From contig CM073323.1 in assembly GCA_037043015.1 (NCBI GenBank), positions 25,014,758 to 25,078,757 of the forward strand: DNA of 64,000 nucleotides, given 5' to 3'. The position numbers were made by a program, and so were the translations under genes. Origin of the DNA: Bryum argenteum (Eukaryota > Streptophyta > Bryopsida > Bryales > Bryaceae). Positions 45,539 through 57,910 of this stretch are shown here, in pieces (positions within the stretch are counted from its first letter, which is position 1; every line of letters starts with the position of its first letter). The notes beneath the pieces are model-generated. The model saw only the letters and a program-made list of their open reading frames with translations, ran no database searches and had not been told where the DNA came from.

Positions 45539-46920
45539 GAAATTTTTGAGCGTACGAAGCGGCATTTCTTGTGGTTAGGTATTATATCTTTTGTAACTTT
45601 AGGGGGTGTTGAATTTTTCTAAGTTTAGGTATTTCTAGCAACATTGAGTTCTTTAGATTTATTTTATTTGAGGGAGTGCTGAAAAATATTACGAAAATAT
45701 GAAAATTTTGAATGTCTTATCCTTTTGTCGGTCATTGAAAAATATTAGCCCTAGCCCGTTGGGCTCGAGATCATTGGTGCAAAATTGCCTAAATTACCAA
45801 AATTAACCTCTTTCTACTTCATGATTAAAAGAGCTTGATAGAAGTACATATTTAAGATGACCAACTATGGAATCTTCAACTTGACATCTTACTTTCATAT
45901 CAAATACTAACAATTGAATTTTCTTCATTTGAGAAATTAAAATCATCGAAGTTGATTGAATTTATTTATTCATTTATTTATTTTTCGGGTGGGAAATTCC
46001 AAAAGCCATGTTAACTTTTAATTACCCATATTCCAATTAAGGAGCTGAAGTATGACAAACAATTCTAGAGCAATCAAATCCAGTATTTCACTTATGAAGA
46101 TTAGGCTTCGGGAAAACCAAACAAGGAATCTAGGAGGACAATAGCTGCTTATTGATCTTCACTTTACTCAAAGGTTTTGAGATACACTCGTTGGTCATAT
46201 TTTTCATAGTTTGTGCCTTGAAATCGCCGAAATCACAACAATGGTCATGTCTATGCATGTAGTCATGTTGCATCCTTCCTATGTTACATCATACATTTAC
46301 AACTGAACATTCAACACTAAAATCAAATTTTGGTGCTGAATAGTATTACAAAAGGCATGCCCACCTATGTGGGGTCCTCAACTTCGAGCTTCCATTCCTC
46401 AAGCTCTAATAGGGCTATTGAAGTGCTTGAAGTGGTGTTCACCATCTCACATATCATAGAATAGCCCTATGTTCAAGTTGAATACAATTTGCTAAAGCCG
46501 GATTCATTCATCTATAGAATATTCGTCAAAATAGGGGTAAACTCAACTACTTGACTCAAATATTGGGTGTTAAGAATCTATGGGAAATAGAGCTTGAAGA
46601 TAGGCGATTCAACCTTAATAAGTGGGATCTACAAGTATGGGGTGTACTAGTGTGATCTAAATAGCCCTCAATTCTACTAGTGTATGAATACTACTACTTT
46701 GTTTCATAAATTTTCTTGGGTAGATTTGTCTTAAATTCAACCAAATGCTCATAATCAAAATTTAAAAAACTTTACAAAACGTTGTGAGGACAATAAAGAG
46801 TGCATGATTACAAATAAATCTTGACACAATTACTCCAATGATCATGCTTAATATGCCTTCGAAGGATTGGCAAGCAAAACAAAAGAAAGGCAATCTTTCT
46901 ATGCATTGTAAAATAAAATG
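45539..46920. other. No gene recognised; AT-rich
   Basis: Stop-rich sequence with a TTTATTTATTCATTTATTTA tract near 45960. No exon-like segment seen. Confidence 0.45.
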
Positions 46921-46922
46921 TA

Positions 46923-47024
46923 CTCCCTCTGTCCCATTATTATTGTACAGTAGGTTCTCTCAAATCTACTTCTCCAGGTAGATTTGAGAAAACATACTAG
47001 ACAATTATAATGGGATAGAGGGAG
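46923..47024. mobile_element. Stowaway MITE, 102 bp, TA target duplication
   Basis: Ends CTCCCTCTGTCCCATTAT and, reversed, CTCCCTCTATCCCATTAT, flanked by TA at 46921-46922 and 47025-47026. An inner inverted pair (CTCAAATCTACTT / AGGTAGATTTGAG) extends the hairpin. Confidence 0.85.
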
Positions 47025-47084
47025 TATATAAGACTAGGTTAACCCCTAAAGGTCCAAGAAAGCGGAAACCGCTTTTTGGAATTT

Positions 47085-47310
47085 CTGCAAGGAGAAAATT
47101 CAGCCAACTTTGACCAATATAATCTCAAAATTGGAGAAAAATTAACGGTTCAAATTTGACATTCGAGAAAAGGGTCAAGTTAACTTCAAGATCCTACGGT
47201 TGGATCTTCTAATCAATGCTTAGATTGAGTTTCTTTGCACCAGAAGTAGAAGAAGGTTCTTTTTGATAATCGAAACAGTTTTGTATCAAAGACCTTTAGG
47301 GGTTAATGAA
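47085..47310 (+). repeat. Dispersed intergenic repeat, copy 3
   Basis: Same family and orientation as 6220-6480: ATTCAGCCAACTTTGACCA, then ACGGTTCAAATTTGAC, then AAGATCCTACGGTTGG, then AGATTGAG. Reverse copy at 23820-24010. Confidence 0.55.
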
Positions 47311-47476
47311 ATTTCAAAAACAAAAATTATATTTAATTATGCCGGCTTGTTTACAATCAAAGAAAATAAATCTTAATTTTTCCCAAGCAGTAGATTACAG
47401 AGAACTAAAAAAATGTCCCAAATGCTATGTAATCTCCAAGTATCAGAATATCACAACAAAAAGATCACTCTACGGA

Positions 47477-47906
47477 TTACAGTAACGGTAGAAGACGAAC
47501 TTTTTCTTTAAAGCAATAGTGACAGTTACTAGGACTCCAGAAGATTCCGTCGGCATATTCCATCTCCCGCTTCGCCATGGCCAGCCGCGTGAGTTCCTGC
47601 GTCACCGCCCACGCAGCCTCGCCAGTAGTAGCTCGCTCTTTATATGTCGCCACATTCACGTACAATTCCATATCAACACATAGATTTCCCTTTCCTGTTC
47701 GCTTTTTGCTTTCTTCTCATATCGATATATCTTGCATAACAGCTCCACAGACTCAGGACACATAATCCAGTTGCTTCTGTACTTTGCAGTATAACTTCCG
47801 AGCATTTCTTTAGAAGCGGTCTGTGGAAGTCCCTCACACTATCAAACGCTGCATGAATTGTGTGCTTGAGGAGCTGCTGTGACCGGAGGTCTGTTAATTG
47901 TGCCAA
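47477..47906 (-). CDS. Unrecognised reading frames head to head with HISN7
   Basis: A 77-codon frame (47906-47673) is followed at once by a 64-codon frame (47671-47477) in another phase. The second has GC-rich third positions over its first 45 codons (for example the stretch WAVTQELTRLAMAKREMEYA), as real exons do. A possible acceptor (CTTCCACAG) lies near 47818. The pieces could be exons of one gene, or a frameshifted pseudogene. No family recognised. About 460 bp separate it from the HISN7 start codon, so the two could share a bidirectional promoter. Confidence 0.3.
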
Positions 47907-48365
47907 TTTTTTTTAGTTTTTTTAATTTTACAGTTCAAATTCAGAAGGTGGAGATCGTGCATGTCTTGTTGTGATTGTGCACGAGTTTGATGTATTTTTA
48001 TGTGAAAAGTAGAGAAGGCGACTTTGTCTTGCGAGAAAATCTCTTCATGGCTTTCTTTTTGAGTCGTTGTCGTGTTGGAACGGTACTCTGTGTGACCTCT
48101 GAGGTTATAAAGTTGCTGTAAGTAATTGTAAGAGTTCTAGATTTTTCGACAATGCTTTGTTAAAACGATAGGTTGCAGGATTAGGAGGTGCTAGAAGCGA
48201 TTAGAATTGCTTATGTCGTTTGCAGGCGCTTTCTTTTAGTTTGGTTTGTTTAATTTAGCGTCTGTACTACGTGATCTGTGAGGCTGAGGAGGTTTCGTAA
48301 GCGATCGCGTTTGTTGTTAGCAGGAGGAGTTGCGTTGGAGTGCGTGTCTTCTTTTCGTTGCGAAG

Positions 48366-51300
48366 ATGTATAGTGCGGCGAGGGCTGTAGGTAGGAGAGG
48401 GCTGGCCGGGTTTGCCAGCCGAGGTGCGCTTCGAGGAGGCGCAGGCGCGGGAGTGAGCTCCGTCCCTGGAGAATTGGCGTCAGGTAATTTGATTAGACGT
48501 ATTTTTGTTGACGCCTGAGGTTGTAGGGATTTGCATTGCTTCAGTCGGATAAAGAGGCGATGATAGTGATATCCTTTGGCTTGTCTTGTGGACACGAATG
48601 TTTCGTTTAGCTAGAATCGAGTGTTGAAGTTGAATCTGCAGTGCATTGTCTCTATGTGTTGGTGTGTCTGGAATTTAGTACAGCTTAAATTAGTTTTCAT
48701 GGGATCTAGTTTCTCTAGATGTGCTCTTTGGTGTGACTTTTGAGAACTTTGAAATTTGTGCCGATGGAAGCTTCTCAAATTTTCTCTTCAGCTGTACATC
48801 TTACTAAAGTCTACCTTCCTTTAGTGTCAATCTGTGTAGGGACTCACAATTTTTGGTTTTTCCTCAACTCTGGACTCTGGTTTTGAACAGGTACTAGAGC
48901 TTCTTCATCACCTCCTGATGGAAGGGAGTTTGTAGAGAGGGCCTCTGCGACTGGTGGAATTGATGGAATGACGAGTTTTCCTTCTACACGTCGTCAATCA
49001 AGGGCTTCCATGACCTCTCCGATATTGGCACACGCTACTTCCCGAGGCGAGCATTCAAGTGCTCTGGCTGTTGAAGAAGACACTTCCAGTAGCATGGAGG
49101 ATTTTGTTGAGGTCGGACATAAGCTTGCAGATGCAGCGCGAACAATTATTATCAAGTATTGGAGGTCCGGCTTTCAGATCATCGACAAGGAAGATTTGAG
49201 TGAGTGTTCTATTTCGTATACCGAGAGAAGTTTGGTAGGATCGAGTGTCTTTTGTGCCAAGATTCGTCAAAGGTTCTAGATGATACAGTAGTGGGGATGC
49301 GTTTGCCTGCGGTTGCATCACATGTCAATCAATGATTATGTCCATGCATCGCGGGTTGACTGACATCGTGGCGAGCAGGTCCAGTGACGATTGCCGATCG
49401 AGAAACCGAGGCTGCAATGTGCTCAATTATATCTCAGTACTTCCCCGACCATGCAATGTAAGTCCTCTCTTGCTAGAGTATCATACTTCTAACATCATCA
49501 TCACGTATATTTAAGTCGACTTGTGACAATGTGCTTATATAATTTGTGGCCTGAAGTTTTAGAGTTATAAAATGCTCCAAATCGAAACGATAATCACTCA
49601 GTTGTTAGGATTCCATGCAAACGGTAATTTATATAATATGCCTAGATCATTAAATTTTACTTTGTTAGAGTGAGAGCGGAGAGAGGTTAGAATCTAATAG
49701 CAAGGCCACTTGAACAGATTTGGGGAAGAAGGAGGCTTGACGATGCCTGAAGGAGGCTCTGATTATGTCTGGGTCTTAGACCCCATTGATGGCACTAAGA
49801 GCTTCATCACTGGTGACCTACAAAATCATTCTTTTTCTTTGATGTCTCCCTTTCTTTGCACGATAGTGCATAGGATCTTGGCATCATGTCATACACCCTG
49901 AAAGTTAGAATAAGATGAGACTCCCAAGATATTCACAAGGGAATGAATGAGAATATTATGAATCTTGGAGGCTCTGTAGACAAGCCACTGATGTTCACGA
50001 TATGGGGCTGCAGGGAAGCCGGTCTTCGGAACACTCATAAGTCTGCTTTACAAGGGTACTCCGGTACGTGCTTGTTAGTCTGTTGTGATCTCGAAGAAAG
50101 TTTCCAGTATTGCCGCTGCAAAGGGTACTTCTACACAGTCATAGAATCTGATCAGTAACTACTAGTTTGTTGGTGGCTTTGTTGAGGTCCAGCTAGATGG
50201 TTAGGAAACATACTAAGAACTTGCACGTTGTTTCTTTTTTTGAAACTTTGTAAGAATCTGGAATTTCAGGTTCTTGGCTTTATTGATCAGCCTGTTCTTG
50301 GAGAGCGGTGGGTTGGAATTCAAGGGCAAGTCACTACCCTGAATGGTCGTAGGGTTAGAACACGGTCCTCCACAACGAGTCTTGCAGATGCATATCTGTA
50401 AGTATTCTTTTCCCCCTGATTTCGAATTAAGTATGCACAAGTCTCGGAAAGTAAGGTTACAATCTGGGTTACTGATTTCCAGCCGAGGACTCTTTGTTTT
50501 AGAGATTCTCATGATAATTCAGAAATTATATTATAATGTCAACCAACTCATCTTTGCAATCCTTTACCCAACAGGTACACAACCAGTCCACACATGTTCA
50601 CTGGAGAAACCGAGGATGCTTTTGTGCGTGTTCGTGATAAGGTATGGAACTTAACCTTGAGAGGTACTTGACCTAATCTGATCAACTTTCGACTGCTGGA
50701 AGTAGAAGTCTATCAAATCTACCTCATCAGGAGTAAAAAGTTTTTTCAGACGATAGCTACTTCATGTGGCAGGTGAAAATACCCTTGTACGGTTGCGACT
50801 GCTATGCATATGGGCTGCTTTCATCCGGTCATGCGGATCTGGTCATTGAATCCGGACTGAAGGTAATCTAAAAGTTTCTGGAGCTCTTTTTAGCTAAACA
50901 TGTACAGCATTCCCTTCACAAGTATACACTGTATCAGTTCGTTTCTGATGTCGATTGGTGCATCTGTAACAGCCATATGATTATTTGGCATTAGTGCCTG
51001 TGGTGGAGGGTGCTGGTGGAACGATTACGAATTGGAGTGGAGAAAGTCTAAAATGGTTGCCCGAAATTGGTAAATTTCTTTGCCTCAATAGAATCTGGAT
51101 AATTAGATCAGTAACAGGATACATCTACAAATCAATATAAAATCGTGTTAGTTGCACTCAATCAGATAGACTTTCGTGAGAATCTGGACACTAGCTTGCT
51201 CGTCATTTGGAGTTTTGGTTATCAGTGTTACCCAATAATCAAAATAATAGAACTGATTTTCTGAGTTTGAGTACTTATTGAGTTTGTCTTGGAATGTTAC

Positions 51301-51403
51301 AGGTGAACACAGTATTGGAGTGATAGCTGCTGGAAGTAGAAGTCTACACAAAGCTGCTCTCTCACAGTTGATTGGAGACCAACTCGGCCAACACGAGAGT
51401 TGA
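48366..51403 (+). CDS. HISN7: Histidinol-phosphate phosphatase (IMPL2 type), plastid, 10 exons, 377 residues
   Basis: Exons: 48366-48483, 48891-49199, 49379-49457, 49718-49812, 50014-50063, 50270-50397, 50575-50641, 50773-50862, 50973-51069, 51303-51403; all introns are GT-AG and every junction keeps frame. The exon-4 donor (G/GTGACC) is weakest. Residues 1 to about 90 are rich in Ala, Arg and Ser, as in a plastid transit peptide. The inositol-monophosphatase fold begins near 'FVEVGHKLADAA'. Metal-binding residues are visible: GEE at 171-173, DPIDGTKSF at 190-198 (D190, D193) and the third-site aspartate D315 in PYDYLALVPVVEGAGG. FIDQPVLGERW and the spacing match plant IMPL2 proteins, which dephosphorylate histidinol phosphate, the penultimate stage of histidine synthesis before histidinol dehydrogenase. 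Usual length is about 340-380, so it appears complete. Lack of stops argues that it is functional. Confidence 0.93.
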
Positions 51404-52815
51404 CTGTTTATATGGTGCTGAGTCTTTGTCATATATTGAATTTGAATCATTAGTTTCAAGTATAGCTGCTGCTACCCTAATATAGCGCTGAATCTTATCA
51501 TCATTCTTTGTGCAGCTTCCGTAGGTAGATTTTGTTTCTATTCTAACCGGATTTCTATCATGTGTCCCTGTTAGCACTGTCTTACTAATTTTACCAAAAT
51601 AATAGAAGTTTATAGTTTGTACAGAATACACATTGTGGACACAAAAAAAGAAAAAATGACAAATATCATAATTTAATTTGATGTTATTAAAAGCACAATT
51701 AAAACTGACACTTTGTGTCATTATGGTCAAGTCATTATGGTTGACATTTCTAGTTCCATTTCAACTAGTGAAATGTTTCATATTTTTAATTGAATTATTC
51801 AATGATAGTTATATTCCTAATAAGGTTGATTAGGAATAGCCATATTTGTAATGAAGTAGGACCAATTGCTTCAAACAATATCATCGCACTTATACTAAAA
51901 ATAAACCTTGTTTCTTTTGTAAAGTAATGTGGCAACACTCGGAGTTGTTGCGAATCTGAATCACTTGTAGCTTATTAGGATTTCAATCCAACCAACTTAT
52001 TTCCGGGGATACGGAGTGATGGAATGCCAGTTGTAACCAATACCATTGTACTAATCACATTGGCCTATCTTGGAGGATAATTTGGTAAGTGTAACCACTA
52101 CTATTGTACTCATCACATTGGCCTATCTTGGAGGATAAGTTGGTAAGCGAAGGCCCTTCGTAGCCAATTTGCCATACGCGCTTTCTATCTGTAAGTGAGA
52201 AATTTCCATCCTATTTCAATACAACAATCCTCATGATCTTCTTTATTCAATAACGTATAAAAAGACCAATATATGACATTTTGCAATCAATTGGATGGTG
52301 CTCCTTAAGGTCAATTGAAAAGCAATTATAAACATGATTCACAACAAGGTACAAGATGACAACCTTCCTCAAATATGTATAAGGCCTTCTTTACATTATA
52401 TTAAAAGCAAGAAACCTCCGGCCAAACTTTACTTGGGCCATGACTCATTCTTAAGAGGCCAATCCTTGAAAAGACATGGCCTTTGGATGTGATGCAAAAT
52501 AAGAAAAGGCTAAAAGCTTGCATTTTTAGTTTTTCCAAAAATCATCTTAAGAATATGATTGGTTGAGACTTATTTAGCCAACATCCCCTCGAAAATATAT
52601 AGCTAGGCCTAACTCTTGAGGTAGCCCTAACTATAATTCCTGTGGCCCTCATCATTGTGCACTTTTGCCGTCACGTATGACAAAAGTGTTCTACATGTCA
52701 TTATCTCCTCCCATTGCCTCATATTTTTTCTTTTTTTCCCCCTCCCTCTTTTAGCTTCTTTCCTTTACGGGGGTTGTCACGTTGAGCGTTTTGAGGTGAT
52801 CGAATGGACATTCCT
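51404..52815. other. 3' flank of HISN7 and AT-rich DNA up to the retroelement
   Basis: Holds the 3' UTR of HISN7 and then stop-rich sequence. A tandem duplication of 58 bp (GTAACCA.TACCATTGTACT and onward) lies at 52033-52148, two units with a few differences. No gene seen. Confidence 0.5.
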
Positions 52816-55157
52816 TGTCGCAACCCTAATTACTCCAACACACTTTTTTTTGCTTAGTGAGCCTTACTTGGTAGCGGAATCCCGGCTCACTTAGTTGGTA
52901 GCAACCGGCCACGACTTTGCTAACACTTGCATGTGCCCCACACACACAATGTTAGCACCATTCTAAGTCAAGGTGTCCAACCCACCTTGACTCCATAACT
53001 CATTATCCGGTACTCATTACCCGGAACTCCCACCAACACATGGGTATGCCAACCCGGAACTCCCACCAACACATGGGCATGCCACTTGGTGGCACGGGGC
53101 GGCCTTCCACAAATGTCCAAGCTCCCAAGGGTGCTACTAATCACCCCGGAGCTAACCGCCCTTATCCATTGTCCAACTTCCCACTAGTCCCCTTCCACTC
53201 TTGTTTCTCACCCCATTCGGGACTTTGCCGAAATCCTCCCGAATCCGCACTAGTTTTCCGGGACTAGTTTGGAGCGGGACTCTTTCCAACCCAATGTTGC
53301 GGGATGCTCAAGAGCATCCCACAATGCCCAAGATGTAGGAGTGAGGCTTCCTTTCCATGCCTCACCTACTTGAGCCATTCCCGTCACTCCCGAGAACCGG
53401 CACTACTTATCACGGGGACTAACTTGGAGAGGGACACTTCCCAACCCCATGTTTAGAGATGCTCCAAAGCACTCTCTACTTTCCACAAGGTGCGGGAGTG
53501 AGGCCCCATCCCAAGCCTCACCCCTTAGAGCCACCCCTCTCCTCAAGGCACCATGTGCAAGTGAGGAGGGAGACCACCCCTCCTCATAGTACTCTCTGGA
53601 GTCTTCGATAGGCCCCCCCCTCTTGTGTTGAGGGGCCTTCCGTGACACACTTTTGTTTTGGAAGACCACCTGTTTTTGCCTTAGTCTCAAAAACGGGCCG
53701 TATCTTCTTCTCGGGCTAACTTGTAGCTCAGTTATCCAAATGGGACGTGCGAGCCCATTTTCGACATCTACTCTTTGAGTAGATGTCGATAGACTCCTCA
53801 CTTGTCCCAATTGAAGCTCCTATGTGGGAGCTATGCTCCTCTGAACATTCGGGAGTCCCGGGAGGCAGCAGTCCCGGAGTCCCGAAGTCCCGATGCTTTG
53901 GAGAGCCATATCTCCCAAAGCATTGCTTTGCTCCTCACGAGCCTTAGCATTTTGGAAAGCTCTTGTCTAGAGCTTTCCAAAGACATGCAACATGCCGCCA
54001 TCCAAGAAGGACGACATTTTGAGTCCCGAAAGGCAACACTCCCGAGTCCCGGAGTGTCCCGGAACGCGCTCCAACTTTGGAGAGTCATATCTCATGACTC
54101 ACAACTCCAAATCGCGCGTTCTTTGGACCCGTGGGTGCGTGCTCAAACAAGGTTTCCAACCATGTAAGGCACACCACCCAATTCGTCCCAAGCACGACGC
54201 CATTGCGTGCTGTTTGCTCGGACTCCCCTTGGTCACTTCACCTTGTCTCTTGCCAAGCCCGGGACGTCACTCCCGGGTCCTCTCGGCTCACCACGGTGTT
54301 CGGGCATCCTTTGGTAAGGGATGTGACACTCACCCCCACCAAACAGCGTCGATGCCCTCATCGACAATCTCTCTTGTCGGCGTACCAAGTTCTTGAGGTA
54401 GCCGCCTCCTTGGCACTTGCATTGCGTTCCAGGGTAGCTAGCCCCGCAATGCTCCAAGCATCCTTTTACTTGGAAAATGGCTAAGTCTCAAAGGTGGCAC
54501 CCGATAGGTCTAAGGTCCTTTCCACCCAAGGACTTTCCTTGGAAGGACCCACATAAACTAGACCTATCCACTTTGGGACTCACTTGGAAGGCCCCCAATG
54601 GCCCCAAGTTAGGCTCAACTAGCCCATCATACTCACATGACTTAGAATTGAATTCAAGGCTAACCAACACTTTCTTGGTCGCAACACCAAGCCCTTTTTT
54701 CAAACACTTAGGCTCTCAAGTGGTGAACTTTGCTCGCCTAGGGGTAATGCTAAGTCCCGCCCGACCTAGCCTTTGCTTCACTCTACCGAGACATGGGTGA
54801 TCAAGCCATACGTTGACGATGGTCAACCCGCAAAGGGCACTTTTATGAGCCCGTGCCACTACTCGCTCCCGCCCGAGCAAGTCCTAAGGTTAAGAGTCGT
54901 GGGGTTCACCCACTCACAACTCCTGCCAAGGTCCCTGTTTTGCAAAGATTCCAAGTATTGGCTTCGTATCCTTCAACCTCTTCTAACCAACCTAGCAATC
55001 CAAAATGAGATTAGGACTCATCTCACTTCCAACATGCAATCAAGGAACTTGCCAGCAACTTAATTGTCAACCAAGTATTACAACATGTGTCATTTGCACC
55101 ATTTGCACCAAATGCTAGACAAAACTTAGGCCAAGTGTACACAAGTGTGGTAATTCA
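52816..55157 (-). repeat. LTR 1 (3' LTR of element 1), 2342 bp
   Basis: In element orientation it begins TGAATTACCACAC and ends GGGTTGCGACA, so it has TG..CA ends. It is nearly identical to 59032-61384 and differs mainly by one- or two-base indels. Many small inverted and direct repeats lie inside, for example GTCCCGG/CCGGGAC motifs at 53860-54070 and a 33-bp direct repeat at 53020-53085. Open frames on both strands in it are not considered genes. GC content is far above the AT-rich flank. Confidence 0.9.
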
Positions 55158-55167
55158 CCCCCACTTC
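55158..55167 (-). other. Polypurine tract (PPT) of element 1
   Basis: GAAGTGGGGG on the minus strand lies directly before the LTR's TGAATTACC, the expected plus-strand priming site. In element 2 the same tract (61385-61393) has one G fewer. Confidence 0.7.
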
Positions 55168-56638
55168 AAAGGTTGATGTCCTCATCAATGCTTTCTCGGT
55201 GTCTTGGATCTCCGTTGGCTTTCATACCTTTCCACCATCTCCTTTGCATTGGCCATGTACTTGGCCTCAACCCATGTTGTTTCCTTCTCATGGTACCCCC
55301 CGCCTCTTCACCAAGTATTATTTGCCCTTTTTCTTGGTGATCCGGCAATTCATAATGCCTTTTACTCCAATCTCCAAGTGATCACCAAGAAGTTCGGGAG
55401 GAGGCCGCAACACTTACTTGCATTCCGGCCTCACCTTATCTTTGTGATATGGCTTGAGTAATGACACATGAAAGGTGGGATGAATCATGGTCTCCGGTGG
55501 TAAGTCCAACTTATACACATCCTCAAACAACCGTTTTGCAATGACAAATGGACTCACATACTTTGCCATGGATATGGGAGTCAAGCCATCCGGTAAGGTG
55601 AAGTTCTTCACATTCTACCACACCTTTTAGCCTTCCTCATACTCCTCATGGCGCCGCCCTTTGTTAACTTGTTTCACATACCTCTTCGAGCCTTGTCTAA
55701 GTTTTCCATGGTCCTTTTCAATAAGTTGCTATCTCATGGCTACCAAGTCTTTTGCACCTTGGCTTTGTTCCATCTCCGATTGCAATCCATTCAAAAGCTA
55801 GGTTGTTAGGCATAAGTGGCTTCACACATAAGCCACCTTGGGCGGCGATTGACTCATAGCACCATGCCTCAATGCATTATGGCTACCAACCGCCTAACCC
55901 AAGTAATCACTCCAATCACTTTGGTCTTCGGCAACCCATGATGCCGCCACCAAACGCTGAAAAGGAGCACCACCTTGTCAAAGGCGGTCGCCATCCCTTT
56001 TGTTGGCTCCATCCTTGCCAACTTACAAAAGCTATCCACCACCACAAAGATGGCGTCACTTCCTCGTGACTCCGGAAAGCTTGTAATAAAATCCATGGAG
56101 ACACACTCCCATGGACCATCCGGGATAGGCAAAGACCGTAACAAACCCACGTGCTTTTGATATGGCGCCCGGTTGGCTTGACATTCAAGTGATACAAGTC
56201 TTCACATAATGGGCAATGTGTTCCTTCATTTCGGGCCAATAGAACCTCTTTGAAACCAAACATATGGTGGACTTCTCCCCCCCCTATGCCCGGCCAAGCG
56301 GTTGTCATGCTTCTCCTTGAGCACACACTCAACCTCCACATGCCCTTTGGAACACACACCCTATTTTGCTTGAACTTGATCATACCTTGATGAAGCCGGA
56401 TTTCGTTGGGCTTCTTGCCACACCTTAGTTCACTTAAGAACTTTTGAGCCTCGGGGTCTTTCATATACGCCTCCTTTATCCATTTTGCCAAATCACCTTC
56501 TCCCGCATACATCACTCTCAAGACTTGCGTGGTATTTGACTTATGTTCATCATTCCAACCTAGTGCATCCGCGCCCCATTCACTCGGCCCGGCTTGTGAA
56601 TCAACTCCACATTTATAAGCACTAAGGTAACATGCCAC
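55158..56638 (-). pseudogene. Integrase and chromodomain-like C-terminus of element 1, broken
   Basis: From upstream: HDNRLAGHRG (zinc-binding His pair), a frame break at a C8/G8 homopolymer (56277-56284), then FYWPEMKEHI..CITC (Cys pair), then WECVSMDFITSFP with the first catalytic Asp and VVVDSFCKLA. After HHGLPKT the core is lost: the region that should hold the second Asp and the Glu is missing, with a jump to a C-terminal part reading MIHPTFHVSLLKPY followed by a basic chromodomain-like stretch with frameshifts. It cannot make an active integrase. Confidence 0.8.
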
Positions 56639-56659
56639 CTCAATTGCTTGGGTGTAACT

Positions 56660-57910
56660 TAGGCTTATGTTTCAAAGTACTTCAATGAAACATTATTGCT
56701 GAATATCTTGATCTCATTGAGACCAAGGTAATGTTGCCATGTCTTCAAACAATGCACCATGGCAACCATCTCCTTTTCATGCGTTGGCCAATTGATTTGA
56801 GTGCCATCAAATTTCTTGCTCTCAAATGCAATTGGCCTTCCTTCTTGCATGAGTACTCCCCCCGATGGCAAAGTCTCTTGCATCGGTGTGCACCTCAAAA
56901 GGCTTATCAAACTCCGGGAACTTCAATACCGGCGGGGGAGGAGAGCTTCTCCTTGAGTTTTTTTCAAATGCTTGCACACATGAATCGGTCCCATCCAAGG
57001 CCAAGTTTTTCTTAAGCAAACCGGACATGGGCTTAACAATCTTGGAGAAGTTCTTTATGAACCTCCTATCATAATAGGCCAACTCAAACAATGACCTCAA
57101 TTCCCTTTGTGAAGTGGGTTGGCTCCCCTTCTTGATTGCTTCTACCTTCTTGTGGTCCGGTTTGACACTTTGCCCCGTCATAATGAGTCTCAAGAACTCA
57201 ATCTCTTGCAAGCCAAACTCACTCTTCTCCCCATTTGCATGTAACTTATTGTCCCTAAGTTTTTCAAGCACGATTGCAAGGTGTTGTGCATGCACTTCCG
57301 CCGTTTTGGAGATCACCAATATGTCATGAATGTAACAATGACAAGCCCATCCATCTCTTGATGGAATACCGTATTCATGAAGGTTGTGAACATTGATGAG
57401 ACGTTGCACAACCCAAAAGACATCATCAAAGCCTTTACCACCTCCCAAATACACTTGGGAGGTGTGGAGTTAGAAGTGGTCTTATTCCTTTCAAGTCCCA
57501 AATCGGTCCTTAGCATCATCTAGAACCGGTTTTCCTCTAATTCCTCTAAGTTCACCAAGTTGATTCTACTCCCTAACATGTTGGGAGCCTTGGTGAACTC
57601 CAACTCAATCTCCTTGCCTTCGGGGTTGGCAACCACTCTCAATGGCCACCTCATTATCTTTACCCCAAAGGTATCAAAGGAAGTCTTACATAAGATGAGA
57701 CCAACCCCATCCAATTCACAAACCTTGAAGTTTTCCACAAAGGTGAAGTTTTGGCACTTCACTTCTACTTCCGTTGCTACAAGGAACGTTTGGTGAGGCT
57801 TGCCTCTTTGCAAACCTCACTTGGATGAGCTTGCTTACTCAAATGCAAGTCCATCCTCTTCGATGCTTCGGGACTTATGAAGGAGTCGGTTGTCCCTTTG
57901 GTTAGGAGCA
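56660..57910 (-). pseudogene. Protease-like, reverse transcriptase and RNase H remnants of element 1
   Basis: The start reads ALLLTKGTTDSFIS, where an aspartic protease would have a D(T/S)G triad, so the catalytic Asp is missing. RT fragments follow in at least two frames; the catalytic box reads YIHD (about 57334-57323) instead of YxDD and sits just past a one-base frameshift from the preceding MDGLVIV. RNase H follows with FEVHTDARDFAIGG..PIAFESKKF and THEKEMVAMVHCL, with SNNVSLKYF where TDH.SL is usual. Confidence 0.8.

Noticed and set aside
53040-55063. Numerous 60-135-codon frames in the LTRs
   Set aside because: They are on both strands, overlap, lack motifs, and lie between mapped LTR ends; LTRs rarely encode proteins.
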